Assembly: GCF_938028185.1 (NCBI RefSeq)
Contig: NZ_CALJAH010000215.1
Coordinates: 1 to 9,729 of the forward strand
Direction of reading: 5' to 3'
Source: an uncultured Cardiobacterium sp.
Lineage (GTDB): Bacteria; Pseudomonadota; Gammaproteobacteria; Cardiobacteriales; Cardiobacteriaceae
Length of the DNA stretch: 9,729 bases
In this document: positions 5,536 to 9,729 of the stretch, one piece after another
Layout of the letters: each line of letters opens with the position of its first letter
How positions within the stretch are numbered: the first letter of the stretch is position 1
Notes under the pieces: generated by a model
The model's input: the letters and a program-made list of their open reading frames with translations, nothing else
Database searches by the model: none
Told to the model about the DNA's origin: nothing
Made by a program: the position numbers and the translations under genes

Positions 5536-5543
5536 TGGCGGGG

Positions 5544-5978
5544 TCAGCCGTTGGGGCGGAGGGCTTTGCCGAGTTTGTCGAGGGTGGCGTTGATGTATTT
5601 GTAGCTGTCTGCCGCGCCGAATTGTTTGGCAAGCTCTACCGCTTCGTTGATGGTGACGGTGGGGTGGATGTCGAAGCGTTCGATCAGTTCGTACACGCCA
5701 ATCCAGAGGATGCCGCGCTCTACCGGGTCGAGGGTGCTGGGGCGGCGGTGGGTGTGTTCGGCAACGCGGGTGTCGTAGAGGTCGCGTTTTTCGCTGATGG
5801 TGTCAAAGGCGGCGTTGAAGTAGTCGTCGTCAATGTCGCCGGTTTTGGGATCGACGAGGCGGTTGCGGCGCACGCTCCACGGGTCATCGCCGCTCATTTG
5901 CCATTGGTAGAGGGCTTGCAGGAGTTGGCGGCGGGCGCGGCTGCGTTGTTCGATGGCCTGGCGTTTGAGGTTTTTCAT
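5544..5978 (-). CDS. nusB: Transcription antitermination protein NusB
   Basis: NusB binds boxA RNA with S10 (NusE) and supports antitermination of rRNA operons. The 144-residue all-helical protein shows RSRARRQLLQALYQWQ (12-27), the RNA-binding arginine-rich helix, then DPVERGILWIGVYEL (84-98) and INEAVELAKQFG (110-121) with DSYKYINATLDK (124-135), the standard NusB signature. The ATG at 5978 is preceded by CGGAAC at a suitable distance. It lies at the end of the rib cluster, a common arrangement (ribH-nusB). Here it is separated from ribH by 403 bp of palindromic sequence, so it may have its own promoter or depend on readthrough. Confidence 0.96.
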   Translation of the reverse strand: MKNLKRQAIEQRSRARRQLLQALYQWQMSGDDPWSVRRNRLVDPKTGDIDDDYFNAAFDTISEKRDLYDTRVAEHTHRRPSTLDPVERGILWIGVYELIERFDIHPTVTINEAVELAKQFGAADSYKYINATLDKLGKALRPNG

Positions 5979-6113
5979 GGGTGTTCCGTTGTGTGTGTGT
6001 TCGTTTTTAGAGACCGTTTGTTGTTCGTTTGGGGCGTGGGCGCTACGCGATTTTCCGTCCCCGCCTGCTCGCTCCCGCTTCGCAGGAAGGACGGTAGTGG
6101 CTTTTATGAAGTT

Positions 6114-6131
6114 GCCCCCGCAAGCGGGGGC
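6114..6131. repeat. GC hairpin GCCCCCGC-AA-GCGGGGGC
   Basis: A perfect 8-bp GC stem with a two-base loop. On the plus strand a T-rich but G-interrupted tract follows. It is different in sequence from the neighbouring CCC-ACA-GGG hairpins. Its role is unclear. Confidence 0.6.
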
Positions 6132-6186
6132 TGGGTTTTGTGTTGTTTATGCGATAGCGGGGTGTGCAGACAAACCCCACCCCCGT

Positions 6187-6209
6187 CCCCTCCCCCACAG
6201 GGGGAGGGG
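6187..6209 (+). repeat. C-rich hairpin repeat, CCCCTCCCCC-ACA-GGGGGAGGGG
   Basis: A perfect 10-bp stem with an ACA loop, preceded by ACCCCCGT. It is the best match in the window to the inverted copy at 180-202, sharing loop, stem and flanks. Confidence 0.75.
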
Positions 6210-6255
6210 GGAATGGCTGCGGTCGCTGGCGCGGTTGTTTGCTGCCCCACCCCGA

Positions 6256-6276
6256 CCTTTTCCCACAGGGGAGGGG
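6256..6276 (+). repeat. C-rich hairpin repeat, degenerate copy
   Basis: CCTTTTCCC, ACA, GGGGAGGGG: a 9-bp stem that needs three G-T pairs. The same CCCACAGGG centre and the upstream CCCCACCCCGACC tie it to the copy at 6187-6209. Confidence 0.65.
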
Positions 6277-6347
6277 GCTTGTCGGAGATCAGCTTTGGCG
6301 TGTCGTTAATGCGTTTTGTATGTGGTCGCTTCACACCCCCTCTCTGA

Positions 6348-6372
6348 CCCTCCCCCGCTGCGCAGGGGAGGG
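6348..6372 (+). repeat. C-rich hairpin repeat with longer loop
   Basis: CCCTCCCC (6348-6355) pairs with GGGGAGGG (6365-6372) around a nine-base GC-rich loop. It lies nine bases after the ribH stop codon on the minus strand. The T-rich tract AATTTTGTTT is on the plus-strand side, so terminator polarity is opposite to ribH. Confidence 0.65.
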
Positions 6373-6381
6373 GAATTTTGT

Positions 6382-6858
6382 TTAGCCGATTTGGCGCAGC
6401 AGGCTGACCATTTCGATGGCGACTTGTGCGGCTTCCGCGCCTTTGTTGCCCGCTTTGGTACCGGCGCGTTCTACGGCCTGTTCGATGCTGTTGGTGGTGA
6501 GTACGCCGTTGATGACCGGGATGTCGTGGCTGAGTGCGACGTGGCTGAGTGCCTTGGCACTTTCACCGATGACGATGTCGAAGTGGGCGGTCGCGCCTTT
6601 GATGACCGCGCCGAGGGCGATGATGGCGTCGTAGCGACCGGTGGCGGCAAGGCGTTGCGCGGCGATGCCGAGCTCAAGCGCGCCGGGGACGTAGGCGACG
6701 TCGATGTTGGAGAGGTCGGTGCCGTGGCGTTTGAGGGTGTCAATGGCGCCGGCTTCGAGTTTGTTGACGATGAAGTCGTTGAAGCGCGAGCAGATGATGG
6801 CGTAACGCGCGTTTTCGAGGATGTAGTCGCCTTCGAGGCGGTTGACTTGGTAGGTCAT
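6382..6858 (-). CDS. ribH: 6,7-dimethyl-8-ribityllumazine synthase
   Basis: Lumazine synthase condenses 5-amino-6-ribitylaminouracil with dihydroxybutanone phosphate, the penultimate step of riboflavin synthesis, and usually forms pentamers or 60-mers. The 158-residue protein carries SRFN (24-27), VPGALE (57-62), GAVIKGATAHFD (83-94) with the catalytic His92, NGVLTT (117-122), and R131 in the ERAG phosphate-binding segment, followed by GNKG. ATAHFD replaces the more usual ATPHFD or ATxHFD; the histidine is kept. The frame is open to 6924, but the ATG at 6858 has AAGGA six bases before it and aligns with the family start. It follows ribBX after 105 bp that contain one more hairpin. Confidence 0.96.
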   Translation of the reverse strand: MTYQVNRLEGDYILENARYAIICSRFNDFIVNKLEAGAIDTLKRHGTDLSNIDVAYVPGALELGIAAQRLAATGRYDAIIALGAVIKGATAHFDIVIGESAKALSHVALSHDIPVINGVLTTNSIEQAVERAGTKAGNKGAEAAQVAIEMVSLLRQIG

Positions 6859-6929
6859 GGGGTGTCCTTGTGTTGTTGAATGGGGTTGGGGATGGTCTTG
6901 GGTGGGGAAAGTTTTAGCCCTCACCCCAA

Positions 6930-6958
6930 CCCCTCTCCCAAAGGAAGAGGGGCTTTTT
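6930..6958 (+). repeat. C-rich hairpin with T-run, between ribBX and ribH
   Basis: CCCCTCTCCC (6930-6939), AAA, GGAAGAGGGG (6943-6952): nine of ten positions pair. It is preceded by CCCTCACCCCAA and followed by CTTTTT on the plus strand. As an intrinsic terminator it would act only on antisense (plus-strand) transcription; rib mRNA would carry the hairpin without a following U-run. The sequence resembles a hairpin repeat common in proteobacterial intergenic DNA. Confidence 0.7.
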
Positions 6959-6963
6959 GTTCG

Positions 6964-8067
6964 TTATTCCGTCAGGTATTCGCTTACTTCCAGTTGGTAG
7001 CCGGAGATGCCGGTGAATTTGTACGGTGCGGAGAGCAGGCGCATTTTGCCGACGCCCTGGTCGATGAGGATTTGTGCGCCGATGCCGTAGGTGCGCAGGT
7101 CTTGTTCTTGCGGGCGTTTCGGCGGCGGGTTGTTGTGCGAGAAGGCGACCATGCGGCTGATGATGTCGTTGTGGCTTTGCGCGTCGTCCAGCACGACGAT
7201 GATGCCGTCCGGCTCTTGTTCGAGGCGTTGCAGGGCTTCTTGCAGGGTGTGGGTGCGTTCGTTCAGGTTCGCGTGGAAGAGGTCGCCAAGGGTGTTTTGG
7301 ACGTGGACGCGGACGAAGGTCGGGCGCGCCGCCTGGATGTGGCCTTTTGTGAGCGCGTAGTGCAGGCGGTCTTTGTCGTAGATGCTTTGGTAGGCGGTGA
7401 GGGTGTAGTTGCCGTAGGCAGTCGGCAGTTCGCATTGGGCGATGCGGGCGATGGTTTGTTCGCGGGCGAGGCGGTATGCGATGAGGTCGGCGATGGTGCC
7501 GATTTTGATGTCGTGTGCGGCGGCGAATTGTTCGAGTTCGGGGCGGCGCGCCATGGAGCCGTCTTCTTTGAGGATTTCGACGATGACGGCGGCGGGCTCA
7601 AGTCCGGCGAGGCGGGCGAGGTCGGTGCTGGCTTCGGTGTGTCCGGCGCGGGTGAGGACGCCGCCTTCACGGGCGACGATGGGGAAGATGTGGCCGGGCT
7701 GGACGAGGTCTTCTGGGCGCGCATCTTTGGCGGTGGCGGCGAGGATGGTGCGGGCGCGGTCGGCGGCGCTGATGCCGGTGGTGACGCCTTCGGCGGCTTC
7801 TATCGAGACGGTGAAGGCGGTGTGGTAGGGCGAGTTGTTGCGCCGCGATTGTGGCCAGAGTTTGAGCTGGTCGTTGCGCGCCTGGGTGATGGTGAGGCAG
7901 ACGAGGCCGCGCCCGTATTTGGTCATGAAGTTGATGGCTTCGGGGGTGATGTGTTCGGCGGCGATGACGAGGTCGCCTTCGTTTTCGCGGTCTTCGTCGT
8001 CCATGAGGATGACCATTTTGCCGGCGCGGATGTCGGCGATGATTTCCGGGGTGCTGTTCAGGGGCAT
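6964..8067 (-). CDS. ribB: 3,4-dihydroxy-2-butanone 4-phosphate synthase with degenerate RibA-like domain (RibBX type)
   Basis: The N-terminal half is an intact RibB, which turns ribulose 5-phosphate into the four-carbon precursor of lumazine. It has DDEDRENEGD (23-32) for metal and substrate, SPYHTAFTVS (79-88), GVTTGISAADRA (94-105), PGHIFP (124-129) and RAGHTEA (140-146). The C-terminal half (about 205-367) has the fold pattern of GTP cyclohydrolase II but lacks the zinc site. Where active enzymes have RVHSEC...CDC, this protein has RVHVQNTLGDLF (253-264) and NLN (267-269), so no cysteine ligand remains. YGIGAQILIDQGV near the end is retained. This matches the RibBX variant described in Proteobacteria. 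The start at 8067 gives 367 residues and lies four bases after the ribE stop (TGAACCCATG); a longer start at 8112 would overlap ribE. Confidence 0.93.
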   Translation of the reverse strand: MPLNSTPEIIADIRAGKMVILMDDEDRENEGDLVIAAEHITPEAINFMTKYGRGLVCLTITQARNDQLKLWPQSRRNNSPYHTAFTVSIEAAEGVTTGISAADRARTILAATAKDARPEDLVQPGHIFPIVAREGGVLTRAGHTEASTDLARLAGLEPAAVIVEILKEDGSMARRPELEQFAAAHDIKIGTIADLIAYRLAREQTIARIAQCELPTAYGNYTLTAYQSIYDKDRLHYALTKGHIQAARPTFVRVHVQNTLGDLFHANLNERTHTLQEALQRLEQEPDGIIVVLDDAQSHNDIISRMVAFSHNNPPPKRPQEQDLRTYGIGAQILIDQGVGKMRLLSAPYKFTGISGYQLEVSEYLTE

Positions 8068-8071
8068 GGGT

Positions 8072-8713
8072 TCAGTATCCGTGTTTTTGCAGGGTTTCGA
8101 GGGTGAGGCCACCGCTTTGTTGTGATGCGTTGAGCAGGCGTTCGAGGTAGCGGGCGATGAGGTCCACTTCGAGGTTGACCGCGTCGCCGGGTTGCAGCGC
8201 GCCGAGGGTGGTGCGGCTCATGGTGTGCGGCACGATGTTGACGCTGAAGTGGTTGGCATTGACTGCGTTCACGGTGAGGCTGACGCCGTTCACGGTAATC
8301 GAGCCTTTGGCGGCGATGTAGCGGGCGAGCGGCGCGGGGGCGGCGAAGGTAAGGCGTTCGCTGCGCGCGTCGGCTTCGCGGGCGAGCAGTTCGCCGACGC
8401 CATCGACGTGGCCGCTGACGAGGTGGCCGCCGAGCGGGGTGGCAAGGGTCAGCGCGTATTCGAGGTTGACCGCGTCGCCGGGTTGCAGCGCGCCGAGGGT
8501 GGTCAGGCGCAGGGTTTCGTGCGAGACGTCGGCGCTGAAGTGGTCGGCGCCGAGCGCAACGGCGGTGAGGCAGACGCCGCTGACGGCGATGCTGTCGCCG
8601 AGGGCGCAGCGGCTGAAGTCAAAGGTGGGGGAGGCGATGGTGAGGGTGCAGTCGTCGCCGTGGTCGGCGCGGCGTTGCAGGGTGCCGGTGGTTTCTATGA
8701 TGCCTGTGAACAT
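8072..8713 (-). CDS. ribE: Riboflavin synthase, alpha chain
   Basis: This enzyme dismutates two lumazine molecules into riboflavin and a ribitylaminouracil. Its 213 residues equal the E. coli length. Two homologous beta-barrel halves are seen: MFTGIIE (1-7) with DSIAVSGVCLTA (40-51) and GGHLVSGHVDGVG in the first part, then GSITVNGVSLTVN and NIVPHTMSRTTLG in the second, ending in an ARYLERLL helix for trimerisation. TTLGALQPGDAVNLE occurs at 71-85 and again at 168-182, and the encoding DNA is identical over 45 bases, which is unusual. The ATG at 8713 lies 19 bases inside the end of ribD with GGAAA upstream. The next gene begins four bases after its stop. E. coli calls this gene ribC, and naming differs between species. 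Confidence 0.96.
   Translation of the reverse strand: MFTGIIETTGTLQRRADHGDDCTLTIASPTFDFSRCALGDSIAVSGVCLTAVALGADHFSADVSHETLRLTTLGALQPGDAVNLEYALTLATPLGGHLVSGHVDGVGELLAREADARSERLTFAAPAPLARYIAAKGSITVNGVSLTVNAVNANHFSVNIVPHTMSRTTLGALQPGDAVNLEVDLIARYLERLLNASQQSGGLTLETLQKHGY
8168..8212. repeat. 45-base intragenic repeat in ribE, C-terminal-domain copy
   Basis: This stretch is base-for-base identical to 8459-8503, 291 bp (97 codons) away in the same frame. It encodes TTLGALQPGDAVNLE at residues 168-182, the equivalent place in the second half of riboflavin synthase. Confidence 0.95.
8459..8503. repeat. 45-base intragenic repeat in ribE, N-terminal-domain copy
   Basis: Identical to 8168-8212 at all 45 positions, including synonymous sites. 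It encodes residues 71-85 of riboflavin synthase. Sequence on both sides diverges at once. Confidence 0.95.
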
Positions 8714-9729
8714 GGTTTTTCCGGGGTGAGGCGCAGGCGCAGGTCGGCGCCGATGCGGGTGCTGTCGTCAATGTGGACGCGCATTTTATCAGAGAGGTGT
8801 TGTAACGGCGGCAGTTGCAGCAGTTCGCGCGCGCCGCTGCCGAGCAGGCAGGGGGCGAGATAGAGCAGGATTTCGTCGGCGAGGTTTTGCTGGATGAAGG
8901 CGCCAGCGAGCGAGGCTCCGGCTTCGACGAAGGCGTTGTTGATGCCGCGTGCGCCCAGTTCGTCCAAAAGCGCGGGCAGCGGCACGCGGCCATTTTTCAG
9001 CGGCAGGCGCAGCCATTCGGCGTGGGCGGGGTAGTTCGGCGCGCGCGCGTTCATGCCGCAGGCGATGAGGATGGGGCTCAGGTCGTCAAAGAGGGCGGCG
9101 TCGCGCGGGGTGCGCAGGCGGCTGTCGATGATGACGCGCAGCGGCGGTTGGCTCGGCAGTTCGGTCGGGTAGCGCGCGGTGAGGTGGGCGTTGTCGTGGA
9201 GGATGCTGCCGGTACCGGCGATGATGGCGTCGGCGGCAAGGCGGTGGTAGTGGACGTCGGCGCGTGCCGCTTCGCCGGTGAGCCATTGGCTTTCGCCGTT
9301 GGCCAGCGCGGTTTTGCCGTCAAGCGAGGCGGCGAGTTTGAGGGTGACGAAAGGTCGCCCCGTGGTGATGCGGCGGAAAAATCCCCGGTTGAGCCGCTGG
9401 GCTTCTTCTTCGCAGACGCCTTCGGTGACGGCGATGCCTGCCGCTTGCAGGCGGGCAATGCCCTGCCCGGCAACGAGCGGGTTCGGGTCGCGGCAGGCGA
9501 CGACGGCACGGGCGATGCCCGCGGCAATCAGCGCGTCGGCGCAGGGCGGGGTGCGTCCCTGGTGCGCGCAGGGCTCAAGGGTGATGTAGGCGGTGGCGCC
9601 GCGTGCTTTCTCGCCCGCTTCTCGCAGCGCGTGGGCTTCGGCGTGTGCCTCGCCCGCGCGGACGTGCCAGCCTTCGCCGACGGCTTCGCCGCCTTTGACG
9701 AGGACGCAGCCGACGCGCGGGGTCGGCGC
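8695..9729 (-). CDS. ribD: Bifunctional pyrimidine deaminase/reductase RibD, 5' end beyond window
   Basis: RibD deaminates and then reduces the GTP-derived pyrimidine in steps 2 and 3 of riboflavin synthesis. The frame is open to the window edge and codes for 344 residues; by comparison with E. coli RibD (367) about 20 N-terminal residues are missing, so no start can be named. Counting from the edge, the deaminase zinc site is HAE (29-31) and PCAHQGRTPPC (53-63) with C54 and C63. The reductase domain starts near RPFVTLKLAASLDGKTA (125-141), then SQWLTGEAARADVH (147-160) and GTGSILHDNAHLTAR (172-186). Two small departures from the usual pattern are seen: APTPRVGCV in place of the common NPxVG, and LHDNAHL where DDP or DNP is typical. 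The stop TAG (8697-8695) lies inside ribE, a 19-base overlap. The region must be read through from 9729; the ATG at 9054 is internal. Confidence 0.96.
   Translation of the reverse strand, partial: APTPRVGCVLVKGGEAVGEGWHVRAGEAHAEAHALREAGEKARGATAYITLEPCAHQGRTPPCADALIAAGIARAVVACRDPNPLVAGQGIARLQAAGIAVTEGVCEEEAQRLNRGFFRRITTGRPFVTLKLAASLDGKTALANGESQWLTGEAARADVHYHRLAADAIIAGTGSILHDNAHLTARYPTELPSQPPLRVIIDSRLRTPRDAALFDDLSPILIACGMNARAPNYPAHAEWLRLPLKNGRVPLPALLDELGARGINNAFVEAGASLAGAFIQQNLADEILLYLAPCLLGSGARELLQLPPLQHLSDKMRVHIDDSTRIGADLRLRLTPEKPCSQAS

Larger units (their letters stand above)
5979..6381. other. Gene-free gap between ribH and nusB, filled with hairpins
   Basis: No credible gene is present; frames crossing it are low-complexity. 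It contains GCCCCCGC-AA-GCGGGGGC at 6114-6131 and three C-rich hairpins at 6187-6209, 6256-6276 and 6348-6372. None is followed by a T-run in the direction of rib transcription, so they are not classic terminators for ribH. No clear nusB promoter was identified. Confidence 0.7.

Noticed and set aside
5535..6347. 270-codon plus-strand frame over nusB
   Set aside because: It is antisense to nusB and then runs through C-rich hairpins; no family features.
5979..6381. FMN riboswitch or ncRNA in the ribH-nusB gap
   Set aside because: I see only short independent hairpins and none of the conserved RFN junction sequence; an FMN element would be expected upstream of ribD or a ribB gene, outside this gap.
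6880..8106. 408-codon plus-strand frame opposite ribBX
   Set aside because: Composition is low complexity (V, D, G, A, F) and it mirrors the coding strand of ribBX, which has clear catalytic motifs.
8695..9054. A separate 119-residue gene starting at the ATG at 9054
   Set aside because: Reading the same frame upstream to 9729 gives uninterrupted RibD sequence with both zinc-site and reductase motifs, so this ATG is internal to ribD.

Overview
The window looks like a chromosomal segment of a GC-rich proteobacterium of the beta/gamma group. Three gene-level features support this: a CysN GTPase of about 427 residues, an NfsA-type nitroreductase, and a riboflavin operon in the order ribD-ribE-ribBX-ribH-nusB in which the GTP cyclohydrolase half of the ribB gene is degenerate. 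Several families of short palindromic repeats fill the gaps. A Cardiobacteriaceae or Neisseriaceae-like host is my guess from this combination; nothing in the window proves it. No phage, transposase, CRISPR array, tRNA or rRNA was seen.

Layout. Positions 1-411 hold no gene but a dense set of palindromes, including two related units about 200 bp apart. cysN (412-1695, +) follows. Convergent to it is a two-gene minus-strand unit: nfsA (2696-1974) and a small six-cysteine Kazal-like lipoprotein (1977-1705), joined by an ATGA overlap. Divergent from nfsA is a plus-strand pair: an ArsC/YfgD-family reductase (2778-3128) and an unrecognised 175-residue protein (3141-3668). A strong hairpin terminator at 3691-3720 separates this pair from a converging four-gene minus-strand unit: two small paralogous membrane proteins (5472-5143 and 5146-4811), an alpha/beta hydrolase (4800-4294) and tag, 3-methyladenine DNA glycosylase I (4297-3719). 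Upstream of that unit, also on the minus strand, lie nusB (5978-5544), ribH (6858-6382), ribBX (8067-6964), ribE (8713-8072) and ribD (9729-8695, its first codons lying beyond the window edge).

How the genes work together. ribD, ribE, ribBX and ribH supply most of the riboflavin pathway: pyrimidine deaminase/reductase, riboflavin synthase, dihydroxybutanone phosphate synthase and lumazine synthase. A functional GTP cyclohydrolase II must be encoded elsewhere. nusB at the end of a rib cluster is a common arrangement. cysN needs a CysD partner, which would have to lie left of the window or elsewhere.

The most noteworthy observations are: a 45-base stretch that is identical in the two homologous halves of ribE, suggesting intragenic gene conversion; a low-GC pair of overlapping paralogous three-helix membrane proteins with conserved polar residues at matching helix positions; a rare-looking palindrome (TTTATACATACA/TGTATGTATAAA) present in two diverged copies 5.4 kb apart; the C-rich hairpin family concentrated around ribH; and the Kazal-like lipoprotein coupled to nfsA.
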